Origin: Beutenbergia cavernae DSM 12333
Lineage (GTDB): Bacteria; Actinomycetota; Actinomycetes; Actinomycetales; Beutenbergiaceae
Length of the DNA: 64,000 bases
Direction of reading: 5' to 3'
Assembly: GCF_000023105.1 (NCBI RefSeq)
Contig: NC_012669.1
Span: 3,101,025 to 3,165,024, forward strand
The notes under the pieces are model-generated. The model was not told the origin of the DNA. It ran no database searches and saw only the letters and a program-made list of their open reading frames with translations. Within the stretch, counting starts at the first letter, position 1, and every line of letters begins with the position of its first letter. This document shows, one piece after another, positions 35,586-44,459 of this stretch. A program made the position numbers and the translations under genes.

Positions 35586-36405
35586 CCTCGTGGAGGTCGT
35601 CCTCCCCGGCACGTTCTCGAACCCGACGGAGGTCGTCAGCACCGTGCTGGACCTCGCCCTGGGGTTCGACCCTCGGCAGGTCGTCGAGGACACGTTCCGC
35701 GGCGACTGGCGTGGCGTCGGGCGCACCGGGTACGCCTACCGCGCGCTCGTCGAGTTCCAGGAGATCCTCGTGTCCGACCTCCTGCGCCACTCCTCGGAGG
35801 CGATGGCGGACTGGGACGGGCGCGCGGCCGACGGCGCCGACGCCTACGTCCGGTCGCTCGTTCGCGACATCGACGAGCGGCAGGCCGCGGTTCACGGCCT
35901 GGCAGGGATCCATCTCGACCTGGCGCTCGGCATGCAGAGCGCCGCGGAGACGATGCGGGACGCGTTCGACGAGCTCGAGGTGCTCGTGCTCGAGGCCGCC
36001 GGCATGGGCGTCGTCTCGGGCGCGGGCGGCTGGCTCCCGTGGGTGGGCGACGACCTGAAGGCGCGCTTCGAGGAGCTCCTCGCGGCGGTCCGGGCGCAGT
36101 GGAACGTGATCGAGCAGCAGTCTCAGCAGACGGCCACGCGCGTCGGCTCCGCGGCGGACGCGGCACGGCGGGAGGGCTCCCGGCTCGGACTCCCGCTCTC
36201 GCAGCCGGGCGGGTACGACCACCCGATCGCCGAGGCCCCGGACGACAACCCCGTGGCCGATGGCCTCGGTCCCGACGGCGGGGGCGACAGCTCGGGCGAG
36301 GACGACCCGGCCGGCGAGCTCGGTCCCGAGGACGGGGCCGGCGAGCTCGAACCCGAGGGCGACGCCGGTGCGCGAGATCCGGACCGAGGCGACGACCGGG
36401 ACTGA
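35533..36405 (+). CDS. WXG100/PPE-like helical protein with acidic disordered tail
   Basis: 290 residues. Residues about 30-130 are helical (FDPRQVVEDTFRGDWRGVGR, VEFQEILVSDLLRHSSEAMA) with a W-x-G element in MADWDGRAADGADAYV, as in WXG100-type proteins. A Gly-rich turn (GVVSGAGGWLPWVGDD) and another amphipathic helix follow. The last 70 residues are acidic and repetitive (GELGPEDGAGELEPEGDAG). Function unknown; it is probably the partner or cargo of the EspC-like protein just upstream. I chose the ATG at 35533. Internal starts cannot be excluded. Confidence 0.6.
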   Translation: MGSTAALVSPQEPEVETDLVEVVLPGTFSNPTEVVSTVLDLALGFDPRQVVEDTFRGDWRGVGRTGYAYRALVEFQEILVSDLLRHSSEAMADWDGRAADGADAYVRSLVRDIDERQAAVHGLAGIHLDLALGMQSAAETMRDAFDELEVLVLEAAGMGVVSGAGGWLPWVGDDLKARFEELLAAVRAQWNVIEQQSQQTATRVGSAADAARREGSRLGLPLSQPGGYDHPIAEAPDDNPVADGLGPDGGGDSSGEDDPAGELGPEDGAGELEPEGDAGARDPDRGDDRD

Positions 36406-36513
36406 GCAGGACTGAGCGGCCCCGGCGGGAATGCGCTGGCGCGCCGGCGTGCGGCGGTGCTTACCTCGACCAGCCGCTGGTCGCGGCCGAATCGAACCGG
36501 AACGAGAGCCAGC

Positions 36514-37233
36514 ATGTCCTTCACGCCCACGATCACGCGGTACTGGCAGACGCCTTTCGCCCACGGCGAGGTGCTGCCGGGCGAGGGCCGCTTCTCCCTG
36601 ACGATCAACGCGGACCTCGGCGAGGACAGGCGGGTGACGGTGCTCACGACGTCGGACGGCACGGTCCGAGCCGCCGTGACGCCGGCGCTCGCCGAACGCG
36701 CCGGCCTCGCCACCGGGACGTTCTCGGCGTCGTCCTTCCGAGCGAGGCTCGCGGAAACCGGGATCACCGTCCACGACCCCGACAACCTCTTCTACTTCCC
36801 GGAGTCCGAGCACGCCGCGCTGCAGCGGGAGGCGGCGGCCGACGGCGTCCGCCGGTTGACCGCGAGCGACGGCGCCGCCTTCGCCGCCTTCGAAGCGGCG
36901 GCTCCGGAGGCTGACCGGGACGACGCCTTCGTCGAGCTGGACCACTGGGCGGTGGTCGGGGCCTTCGCGGCCGGCCGGCTCGTCAGCGCCGCGAGCGCGT
37001 ACCCCTGGCGCGACGCGCCGGTCGCGGACATCGGAGTCCTGACCGTCCCGGACTCCCGCGGACGCGGACACGCCCGCGCCGTCGTGCGTGCGCTGAGCGC
37101 GTACGCGCTGGGCGAGGGCTACGAGCCGCAGTACCGCTGCCAGCTCGACAACGTCGCCTCAGCGGCCACCGCGCGACGCGCCGGCCTGACGCTGTTCGGC
37201 ACGTGGGAGGTCGTCTCCCCCGACTCGGCCTGA
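36514..37233 (+). CDS. GNAT-like acetyltransferase family protein
   Basis: 239 residues. The C-terminal part has the acetyl-CoA motif region VADIGVLTVPDSRGRGHARAVVRAL, close to the V-x-x-x-R-G-x-G-x-A pattern of GNAT proteins, and a late NVASAATARRAGLTLFGTW strand-helix. The N-terminal 110 residues (FTPTITRYWQTPFAHGEVLP) form a separate, unrecognised domain. Substrate unknown. The ATG at 36514 follows GAGAGCC. Confidence 0.7.
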   Translation: MSFTPTITRYWQTPFAHGEVLPGEGRFSLTINADLGEDRRVTVLTTSDGTVRAAVTPALAERAGLATGTFSASSFRARLAETGITVHDPDNLFYFPESEHAALQREAAADGVRRLTASDGAAFAAFEAAAPEADRDDAFVELDHWAVVGAFAAGRLVSAASAYPWRDAPVADIGVLTVPDSRGRGHARAVVRALSAYALGEGYEPQYRCQLDNVASAATARRAGLTLFGTWEVVSPDSA

Positions 37234-37286
37234 GCATCTCGGGCGCCGGCGTCGGGCGGCGCGGCTCCGTCCTGCTCCCGGTCCGG

Positions 37287-37292
37287 CAGGAT
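37287..37292 (+). promoter_or_regulatory. -10 element for leaderless aminotransferase gene
   Basis: CAGGAT lies exactly six bases before the GTG at 37299, the usual spacing for leaderless actinobacterial transcripts. Confidence 0.5.
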
Positions 37293-37298
37293 GGGCGC

Positions 37299-38504
37299 GT
37301 GAGCACACCACGCTGGGTCGACGTCGCCCGTGCCGCCGGCCTCATGGGCGACGACGGCGTCCCGCGGCCCACGATCTTCGCCGAGATGAGCGCCCTCGCC
37401 ACGGCCACGGGATCGCTCAACCTCGGCCAGGGCTTCCCGGACGTCGACGGCCCGGCGTGGATCCGCGCGGCAGCGATGCGCGCCATCGACGACGGCGCGA
37501 ACCAGTACCCGCCCGGCCCCGGCATCCCGGAGCTGCGCCACGCCGTCGCCCGGCACCAGCACCGGCACTACGGGATCGACCTCGACCCCGACCGCCAGGT
37601 GCTCGTGACGACCGGGGCCACGGAGGCGCTCGCCGCCGCGGTGCTCGCTCTCGCCGGCCCCGGCGACGAGGTGCTGACGCTCGAGCCGTACTACGACTCG
37701 TACGCGGCCACGATCGCCCTCGCCGGCGCCACGCACACCACGGCGCCGCTCGTCGCGACGCCGGACGGGTTCCGGCTCGACGTCGCGGCCCTCCGAGCGG
37801 CAGTGACGCCGCGCACGCGCGTGATCCTCCTCAACACCCCGCACAACCCGACCGGGACGGTGCTCACCCGCGACGAGCTGGAGGCGGTGGCGGCCCTCGC
37901 GCGCGAGGCGGACGCCGTCGTCGTCACCGACGAGGTGTACGAGCACCTCACGTACGACGACGCCCGCCACGTCCCGATCGCCACGCTCCCGGGCATGGCG
38001 GAGCGCACGCTCACGATCTCGTCCTCCGGCAAGACGTTCTCGCTCACGGGCTGGAAGATCGGCTGGGTGAGCGGGCCGGCCCCGCTCGTCGACGCGGTCC
38101 GCACGGTCAAGCAGTTCCTCACCTACGTCTCGGGCGCGCCGTTCCAGCCGGCGATCGCCCGGGCGCTGGACGACGACGACGCGCCGCGCGAGCTCGCCGC
38201 CAGCCTCGCCGCACGCCGCGACCTGCTCTGTGCCGGCCTGCGGGACGTGGGGTTCGACGTCGTCGTGCCGGCCGGCACGTACTTCGTGCTGGCCGACGCC
38301 GCCCCGCTCGGCTGGACCGACGGCGCCGCCCTCGCCCGAGCGATGCCCGAGCGGGCGGGCGTCGTGTGCGTCCCCGTGAGCGCGTTCTGCCGGACCGACG
38401 ACGCCGTCGCGACGGCGTTGCGCTCGTGGGTGCGGTTCACGTTCGTCAAGAGCGAGGACGTGCTGCGCGACGCCGTCGAGCGCCTGCACGCGCTCCGCGG
38501 CTGA
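37299..38504 (+). CDS. Class I/II pyridoxal-phosphate aminotransferase (DapC/KAT-like)
   Basis: 401 residues. SLNLGQGFPDVDGPAWIRAAA is the substrate-binding start of the family, LLNTPHNPTGTVLTRDEL carries the conserved Asn, VVVTDEVYEHLTYDD the Asp/Tyr, and SSSGKTFSLTGWKIGW the PLP-binding Lys at residue 245. VRFTFVKSEDVL near the end holds the carboxylate-binding Arg. The family includes N-succinyldiaminopimelate, kynurenine and methionine aminotransferases; which one cannot be told. The GTG start shows a leaderless arrangement. An in-frame ATG at 37203 overlaps the previous gene. Confidence 0.85.
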   Translation: MSTPRWVDVARAAGLMGDDGVPRPTIFAEMSALATATGSLNLGQGFPDVDGPAWIRAAAMRAIDDGANQYPPGPGIPELRHAVARHQHRHYGIDLDPDRQVLVTTGATEALAAAVLALAGPGDEVLTLEPYYDSYAATIALAGATHTTAPLVATPDGFRLDVAALRAAVTPRTRVILLNTPHNPTGTVLTRDELEAVAALAREADAVVVTDEVYEHLTYDDARHVPIATLPGMAERTLTISSSGKTFSLTGWKIGWVSGPAPLVDAVRTVKQFLTYVSGAPFQPAIARALDDDDAPRELAASLAARRDLLCAGLRDVGFDVVVPAGTYFVLADAAPLGWTDGAALARAMPERAGVVCVPVSAFCRTDDAVATALRSWVRFTFVKSEDVLRDAVERLHALRG

Positions 38505-38918
38505 TCAGGCGCGTGTGTCGGCGAGCGTGCGCTCCAGCAGCGTGCGCAGCGCGTCCCGGTTCACTCCCGTCAACCGCGTGAGGTAGAGGCAGACCTTGCT
38601 CGCGCGGTGCGGCCCGAGCCCCGCCACGAGGTCGGGCCAGCGCTCCGAGAAGTCGTCGGGGAGGTAGATCGTGTGCTGCCGGGGACCCGGCGCGAACGCG
38701 AGCCGCGGGGCTCGACCCCGGTGCCCGCTCTCGTAGGAGTAGGCGTACTCGCCGAACCCGATGATGCGGCCCGCCCACACGACCGGCTCCTCCCCGCTGA
38801 CCTCGCCGAGCATCGCGAGCAGCTCGTCGGCCTCGGCCCGCCGAGGGCCGCTGGCGCGGTCGAGCACCTCCTCGACCGGGAGGTCCGACGGCGACATCGC
38901 CGGCTGCTTCGCTGCCAT
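38505..38918 (-). CDS. DUF1801 (YdhG-like) domain protein
   Basis: 137 residues. EEPVVWAGRIIGFGEYAYSY, RLAFAPGPRQHTIYLPDDF and KVCLYLTRLTGVNRDALRTLL match the small DUF1801 fold. Function unknown. It is convergent with the aminotransferase gene, the two stops being adjacent with no base between. Confidence 0.75.
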   Translation of the reverse strand: MAAKQPAMSPSDLPVEEVLDRASGPRRAEADELLAMLGEVSGEEPVVWAGRIIGFGEYAYSYESGHRGRAPRLAFAPGPRQHTIYLPDDFSERWPDLVAGLGPHRASKVCLYLTRLTGVNRDALRTLLERTLADTRA

Positions 38919-38995
38919 GGGACCTCGCAAGGCTGGGGCGCCCAGCGTACTGCGGGAGCGGACACCGAGGCAGGCAGCGCAGCGACGTCCGAGCG

Positions 38996-40165
38996 TCAGC
39001 GGCTCAGCACGTACGACTGGATCGCGACGGCCGCCGCGCCCCGCGCCCACTCGGAGAAGTCGGCATCCCTCACGAGGAGCTCGACCGGGCTCGCGGCCGG
39101 GTGCCGGTGGGCGTCGAGCTCCGCCCGCGCCACGTCCCCGGCGACGGCCATGAGCCCGACTCCCTCCCCCGCGAGCACGATCGTCGACGCGAACGTGAGG
39201 TTGGCCGCTAGCGCCGCGAGCCGACCCAGCGCCGCGGCGGAGCCCCGGACGACCGAGCGGGCCACCGGGTCGCCGTCGGCGGCCAGTCGCAGCACGTCCT
39301 CATACGTCACGAGCCGGCCGAGCCCGACCGACGCCTGCGCCACGACGCTCGACGTCGCGAGCATCGCCGACGCGCAGCCGCGGTGACCGAGCGGGCACTG
39401 CGGTCCCCCCGGCTCGAGCGGGATGTGCCCGACGAGTCCGACACCGGCATCGTCGCTGGTGATGACCCGTCGCTCGGCGACGAGGCCGAACCCGACCCCG
39501 GCGCCGATCGTCAGCACGGCGAACGTGTCCCAGCCTCGGCCGGCGCCGAACCACAGCTCCGCCTGCGCCAGCGCGGCGAGATCGTTGCCGACCACCGCCG
39601 GGAACCCTGTCGCTCGTTCGAGCTCGTCGGCGAGGTGGACCTCGTCCCACTCGAGGAACATCGCGTCCTGCACGACGCGACCGTCGCGGACCCGCCCTCC
39701 GACGCTCAGGCCGAGCCCGGTCACGGCAGGAGCGTGCTCCGCCAGGCGGGCGACGACGGAGGCAACGGTCGCGACCACGTCAGCGACGTCGTGCCCGGCG
39801 AGCGGCGCGTCGGCACGGGCGACCTCCTCGCAGCGCAGCGTCGTCAGGACGCCGTGGACGTCCGTGCCGGTGATCTTGACACCCACGAAGTGGTGGGAGT
39901 CCGGGACGACGTCGAGGGGCCGACCGGGGCGGCCGACCCGCCCCGGACCCGGGTCCGCGCCGGCCTCGACGAGGAGCCCGCCGGCGAGCAACGGCTTCGT
40001 CAGCCGCGACAGGCTCGCCTGCGAGAGATTCATCCGGCGGGCGAGCTCGGCACGCGAGAGCGGCCCCGCGAGCAGCACCTCCAGGGCCACGGCGTGCGCT
40101 GTGCCCTCCGGCTCGACCCACCCCGTGGCGCGGTGCGCCGACGGCGTCGGCTGGATCGGCGGCAT
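38996..40165 (-). CDS. ROK family transcriptional repressor
   Basis: 389 residues. The first 75 are a winged helix (GPLSRAELARRMNLSQASLSRLTKPLL). The rest is a ROK sugar-kinase-like domain with VGVKITGTDVHGVLTTL, TGLGLSVGGRV, VGNDLAALAQAELWFGAGRG and GHIPLEPGGPQCPLGHRGC. The last is the zinc-site signature, with Leu where CxCG normally has its second Cys. It is divergent from the alpha-galactosidase operon, so it probably represses that operon in the absence of sugar. The ATG follows a perfect AGGAGGTGA. Confidence 0.9.
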   Translation of the reverse strand: MPPIQPTPSAHRATGWVEPEGTAHAVALEVLLAGPLSRAELARRMNLSQASLSRLTKPLLAGGLLVEAGADPGPGRVGRPGRPLDVVPDSHHFVGVKITGTDVHGVLTTLRCEEVARADAPLAGHDVADVVATVASVVARLAEHAPAVTGLGLSVGGRVRDGRVVQDAMFLEWDEVHLADELERATGFPAVVGNDLAALAQAELWFGAGRGWDTFAVLTIGAGVGFGLVAERRVITSDDAGVGLVGHIPLEPGGPQCPLGHRGCASAMLATSSVVAQASVGLGRLVTYEDVLRLAADGDPVARSVVRGSAAALGRLAALAANLTFASTIVLAGEGVGLMAVAGDVARAELDAHRHPAASPVELLVRDADFSEWARGAAAVAIQSYVLSR

Positions 40166-40192
40166 CGGCTCACCTCCTCGGCTCTCACGCGC

Positions 40193-40221
40193 ATATTACT
40201 TCCGGTTCGGAACGTTGTCCG
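40193..40221 (-). promoter_or_regulatory. Promoter of ROK repressor gene
   Basis: Minus strand: CGGACA (-35) and TAATAT (-10) with a 17-base spacer. The spacer contains the inverted repeat TTCCG-GTT-CGGAA (40200-40212), a candidate operator for autoregulation. Confidence 0.5.
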
Positions 40222-40257
40222 GGGAATGGGCCGCGCCCGAACGAGCGGATGGGCACC

Positions 40258-40287
40258 TTGACGTCCTAATAACTGTCGCGGTAGAAC
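40258..40287 (+). promoter_or_regulatory. Promoter of alpha-galactosidase operon
   Basis: TTGACG (-35), 18-base spacer, TAGAAC (-10). The region is unusually AT-rich for this window (CCTAATAAC within the spacer). The start codon is about 50 bases downstream with a GAAGGAGTC ribosome-binding site. Confidence 0.5.
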
Positions 40288-40339
40288 TAATCCCGGTCGC
40301 CTGATGTGACCCGAGCCACCCTGACGAAGGAGTCGATGC

Positions 40340-42520
40340 GTGTCCCGCGTCGTGTCCCACCCCGCCCCGTCCGACGTTCCCGACGCCGTCCAGCTCAGCG
40401 CAGGCGGCACCGGCGTCGTCCTCGACCTCGCCGGAGGCCGGCTGCCGCGGGTGCTGCACTGGGGCCGCGACGTCGGCCGGCTCCCCCCCACGGAGATCGA
40501 CGACCTGCGCCGCGCGAGCGTCCCGCCCCAGGTCTCCGGCTGGGTCGACGTCGACGTCCCGCTCGGGCTGCTGCCCGAGCAGAGCGCCGGCTGGCTCGGC
40601 ACCCCCGGACTCACCGGTCACCGCGCGGGCCGCGACTTCTCGACGGCGTTCGTCACCACCGCCGTCGACGTCACCGAGCCCGCGGACGACCCCACGATCG
40701 CCCACCGCGTCCGCGTGAGCGCCCGGGACGCCGTCGCCGATCTCGACCTCGAGCTCGACCTCGAGCTGACCCGGTCGGGCGTGCTGCGCCTCCGTGCTCG
40801 GGTGACGAACACCGGCGACGACGTCTTCGACCTCGCCACGCTCGACCTCGCGCTGCCGGTGCCGACCGAGGCGGCGGAGCTGCTCGACCTCACAGGCCGG
40901 CACCTGCGGGAACGCTCGATGCAGCGCGGCCCGTTCACGCTCGGGACGCACCTGCGGGAGTCGCGGCGCGCCGCCGGCCACGACGCCAGCCTCGTGCTGG
41001 CCGCCGGCGAGCCGGGCTTCGGGTGGCGGCACGGCGATGTGTGGGGCGTGCACGTCGCGTGGTCGGGCAACACCCGCACCTACGCGGAGCGCACGAACCA
41101 CGGCGAGTCGTTCCTCGCCGGCGGCGAGCTCCTCCTCGCGGGCGAGGTGCGGCTGCACCGCGGCGAGCGGTACGAGACACCGTGGCTGTACGCCTCACGC
41201 GGCACCGGCCTCGACGACCTGGCGGCGCGCTTCCACGACTTCCTGCGCGCCCGGCCCGAGCACCCCCGCTCGCCGCGGCCGGTCACGCTCAACGTCTGGG
41301 AGGCGGTCTACTTCGACCACGACCTGCCCCGGCTCCTCGAGCTCGCCCGGATCGCCGCCGACGTGGGCGTCGAGCGGTACGTGCTCGACGACGGCTGGTT
41401 CCGCCACCGCCGCAACGACTCCGCCGGCCTGGGCGACTGGTACGTCGACGAGGGCGTGTGGCCGGACGGCCTCGCGCCGATCGTCGACGCCGTGCACGAG
41501 CTGGGGATGCAGTTCGGCCTGTGGTTCGAGCCCGAGATGATCAACCCCGACTCGGACCTCGCCCGCGCCCACCCCGAGTGGATCATGGCTCCGGGCGACC
41601 GCCTGCCGGTGCCGGCGCGGCGGCAGCAGGTCCTCAACCTCTCGATCCCCGAGGCGTACGAGCACGTCCGGTCGAGGATGCTCGCGATCCTCGACGAGTA
41701 CCGGATCGACTACATCAAGTGGGACCACAACCGCCCGCTCGTCGAAGCGGCGACCCGCGCCACCGGGCAGCCAGCCGTGCACGCCCAGACGCTCGCCACG
41801 TACCGGCTCATCGACGAGCTCAAGGCGGCCCACCCCGGCCTGGAGATCGAGTCGTGCTCCGGCGGCGGCGGGCGGGCCGACCTCGGGATCCTCGCGCGCA
41901 CCGACCGGATCTGGGCGTCCGACTGCATCGATCCGCTCGAGCGGCAGCAGATCGAGGCGGGAACGTCCCTGCTCCTCCCGCCCGAGCTCGTGGGCTCGCA
42001 CGTCGCCTCCCCGGTCAGCCACACGACCGGCCGGTCGCACTCCCTCGACTTCCGCGCCGGGACGGCGTTCTTCTCCCACCTCGGCATCGAGTGGGACGTG
42101 ACGAAGGCCGACGACGCCGACCGCGCTCGCCTCGCCGCGTGGGTCGCCACGCACCAGGCCCACCGGCACCTCCTGCACACCGGCCGCGTCGTCCACGCGG
42201 ACCAGCCGAACCCGGCGCTGTGGGTGCACGGCGTCGTCGCCGCGGACGCCGCCGAGGCGATCTTCGCCGTCGTCGCCCTCGCCACCGGTGTCGCGTCCCC
42301 GCCCGGCCGGGTCCGGATCCCCGGTCTCGCGCCCGATGCGCGGTACCGCGTCGCCCCGCTGCCGCCGGGCGACTACGACGACCCCCGGGTGCGGTGGCAC
42401 CAGCCGTCCTGGTGGGCCGACGGCGTCACGCTGGCCGGCGTCGTCCTCGCCGAGGTCGGGATCCAGGTACCCGCCCTCCTTCCCGAGCAGCAGGCGCTGC
42501 TCCACCTCGAACGGGTCTGA
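40340..42520 (+). CDS. Alpha-galactosidase, glycoside hydrolase family 36
   Basis: 726 residues from a GTG start. An N-terminal beta-sandwich precedes a (beta/alpha)8 barrel. YIKWDHNR carries the nucleophile Asp (462) and WASDCIDPLERQQ the acid/base Asp (528). LDDGWFRHRRNDSAGLGDWY and GLWFEPEMINPDSDLARAHPEW are GH36 hallmarks. No signal peptide is visible, so the enzyme is cytoplasmic and acts on imported alpha-galactosides such as melibiose or raffinose. It leads an operon with two permeases and a binding lipoprotein. Confidence 0.93.
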   Translation: MSRVVSHPAPSDVPDAVQLSAGGTGVVLDLAGGRLPRVLHWGRDVGRLPPTEIDDLRRASVPPQVSGWVDVDVPLGLLPEQSAGWLGTPGLTGHRAGRDFSTAFVTTAVDVTEPADDPTIAHRVRVSARDAVADLDLELDLELTRSGVLRLRARVTNTGDDVFDLATLDLALPVPTEAAELLDLTGRHLRERSMQRGPFTLGTHLRESRRAAGHDASLVLAAGEPGFGWRHGDVWGVHVAWSGNTRTYAERTNHGESFLAGGELLLAGEVRLHRGERYETPWLYASRGTGLDDLAARFHDFLRARPEHPRSPRPVTLNVWEAVYFDHDLPRLLELARIAADVGVERYVLDDGWFRHRRNDSAGLGDWYVDEGVWPDGLAPIVDAVHELGMQFGLWFEPEMINPDSDLARAHPEWIMAPGDRLPVPARRQQVLNLSIPEAYEHVRSRMLAILDEYRIDYIKWDHNRPLVEAATRATGQPAVHAQTLATYRLIDELKAAHPGLEIESCSGGGGRADLGILARTDRIWASDCIDPLERQQIEAGTSLLLPPELVGSHVASPVSHTTGRSHSLDFRAGTAFFSHLGIEWDVTKADDADRARLAAWVATHQAHRHLLHTGRVVHADQPNPALWVHGVVAADAAEAIFAVVALATGVASPPGRVRIPGLAPDARYRVAPLPPGDYDDPRVRWHQPSWWADGVTLAGVVLAEVGIQVPALLPEQQALLHLERV

Positions 42521-42569
42521 GCGCTTCACGAGCGAGGACACCAGCCGCACCGTCGCGTCAGGAGGCACC

Positions 42570-43502
42570 ATGGCAGTCCAGACCTCGGCCCTTCCCTCGA
42601 CCAGGGCCGGCACCCGACCATCGAGGAAGCAGCGCCCGCGGAGCGACTGGCGGATCGCGCTCGCGTTTCTCGTCCCGGCCGCGATCGGCCTCGTCGTGTT
42701 CTACATCTGGCCGGCGCTGCGCGGCCTCTACTTCAGCTTCACGACGTACCAGGTGCTCACCCCGCCGGAGTGGGTGGGCGGCGAGAACTACTCGCGGATG
42801 TTCGACGACCCGCTGTTCTGGAACGCGCTGTGGGTCACCGCGTACTACGTGCTCCTGAACATCGGCATCCAGACGCTCGTCGCGATCGCGATCGCCGTCC
42901 TCCTCCACCGGTTGACCCGGTCCACCGTGATTCGCGGGATCGCGCTCCTGCCCTACTTCGTCGCGAACGTGATCATCGCGCTCGTCTGGTTCTTCATGCT
43001 CGACTTCCAGATCGGGATCGTGAACGTCGCGCTGGACACGATCGGGCTCGACCGGATGGCGTTCTTCGGAGACCCGGCGCTCGCGATCCCGACGATCGCT
43101 CTCATCAACGTGTGGCGACACATGGGCTACACGGCGCTGCTGCTGTTCGCCGGCATGCAGATGATCAACCCGCAGCTCTACGAGGCGGCGCGCGTCGACG
43201 GTGCGTCCGAGCTCCGGCAGTTCTTCTCCCTCACGCTCCCGCTCCTGCGCCCGGTGCTCGCGATGGTGCTCATCGTGACGATCACCGGATCGTTCCAGGT
43301 GTTCGACACGGTCGCCGTCACCACAGGCGGTGGTCCGGCGAACGCGACCCGCGTCCTCAACATGTACATCTACGACCTCGCCTGGGGGCAGCTGGACTTC
43401 GGCTACGCGTCAGCGCTCGCCGTGGCGCTGTTCGTCCTGCTGTTCACCATCGCGTTCGTCCAGCTCCGGCTCATGCGGGCCGGCGAGTCGGACGAGAACT
43501 GA
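42570..43502 (+). CDS. Sugar ABC transporter permease, MalF-like
   Basis: 310 residues with six membrane segments after a basic N-terminus (WRIALAFLVPAAIGLVVFYIWPAL). The EAA loop YEAARVDGASELRQFFSLTLPLLRP contacts the ATPase. It belongs to the CUT1 carbohydrate uptake family and is the partner of the next permease. Its ATG follows GGAGGCACC. No ATPase gene is in the operon, so a shared MsiK-type ATPase is expected elsewhere. Confidence 0.92.
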   Translation: MAVQTSALPSTRAGTRPSRKQRPRSDWRIALAFLVPAAIGLVVFYIWPALRGLYFSFTTYQVLTPPEWVGGENYSRMFDDPLFWNALWVTAYYVLLNIGIQTLVAIAIAVLLHRLTRSTVIRGIALLPYFVANVIIALVWFFMLDFQIGIVNVALDTIGLDRMAFFGDPALAIPTIALINVWRHMGYTALLLFAGMQMINPQLYEAARVDGASELRQFFSLTLPLLRPVLAMVLIVTITGSFQVFDTVAVTTGGGPANATRVLNMYIYDLAWGQLDFGYASALAVALFVLLFTIAFVQLRLMRAGESDEN

Positions 43503-43512
43503 GGAGGCCACG

Positions 43513-44448
43513 ATGGCTACCACCACAGCACTGCCGGGCTCCGGCGTCGACACGTCCGCCGGTCCCCGCCCGCGGGGCCCGAGGCCGGGGCGCGTCGTCG
43601 CCTGGATCTGCCTGGTCCTCATCCTCCTCGTGACCCTCGTGCCGTTCTACTGGATGCTGCGCACGGCGTTCTCGACGAACGGCGTCCTCTCGGCCGAACC
43701 CGGCAACCTCCTGCCGGCCGGGTTCACGCTCGACGCGTTCCGCCGCGTCTTCGGGCTGACGACGCTGGAGGAGAACCTCGCCCAGGGCGGCGCCGGCTCC
43801 GCCCTCAACTTCTGGGTGTACCTGCGCAACTCGGTCGTCGTCTCCACGCTCATCACCGTCGGCCAGATCACGTTCTCGGCGATGGCCGCGTACGCGTTCA
43901 GCCGGCTCGTCTGGCGCGGGCGGAACGCCGTGTTCGCGCTGTTCCTCTCCGCGCTCATGGTGCCGGGCATCTTCACGGCGATCCCGAACTTCGTGCTCGT
44001 CAAGGAGCTCGGACTGCTCAACACGTATGCGGGCATCGTGCTGCCGACGTTCTTCATGACGCCGTTCGCGATCTTCTTCCTCCGGCAGTTCTTCCTCGGC
44101 ATCCCCCGGGAGATCGAGGAGGCCGCGCTCATCGACGGCGCGGGTCGGGCTCGCGTGTTCGCGCGCATCATCGTGCCGATGAGCTCGGCTCCGATCATGA
44201 CGCTCGCGGTGCTGACGTACATCGCGGCGTGGAACGAGTACCTGTGGCCGCTGCTGGTCGGGCAGGCGGACAACGTGCGCGTCCTCACGGTCGCGCTCGG
44301 CATCTTCCGGTCGCAGACGCCGAACGGCACGCCCGACTGGTCCGGCCTCATGGCCGGGACGCTCGTCTCCGCGTTGCCGATCATCGTGCTGTTCTGCGTG
44401 CTCGGGCGACGCATCGTCAACTCCATCGGCTTCAGCGGGATCAAGTGA
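43513..44448 (+). CDS. Sugar ABC transporter permease, MalG-like
   Basis: 311 residues with six membrane segments (VAWICLVLILLVTLVPFYWML first). The EAA loop is EEAALIDGAGRARVFARIIVPMSSAP, and the C-terminus ends NSIGFSGIK as in many CUT1 inner-membrane subunits. It begins 10 bases after the MalF-like gene behind GAGGAGGCC. Confidence 0.93.
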   Translation: MATTTALPGSGVDTSAGPRPRGPRPGRVVAWICLVLILLVTLVPFYWMLRTAFSTNGVLSAEPGNLLPAGFTLDAFRRVFGLTTLEENLAQGGAGSALNFWVYLRNSVVVSTLITVGQITFSAMAAYAFSRLVWRGRNAVFALFLSALMVPGIFTAIPNFVLVKELGLLNTYAGIVLPTFFMTPFAIFFLRQFFLGIPREIEEAALIDGAGRARVFARIIVPMSSAPIMTLAVLTYIAAWNEYLWPLLVGQADNVRVLTVALGIFRSQTPNGTPDWSGLMAGTLVSALPIIVLFCVLGRRIVNSIGFSGIK

Positions 44449-44459
44449 GGGAGGCTGCC

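Noticed and set aside
36403-36422. Direct repeat GGACTGAGC at the end of the WXG-like gene
   Set aside because: Only two 9-base copies across the stop codon. It is probably chance and not an attachment site, as no integrase or second copy was found.
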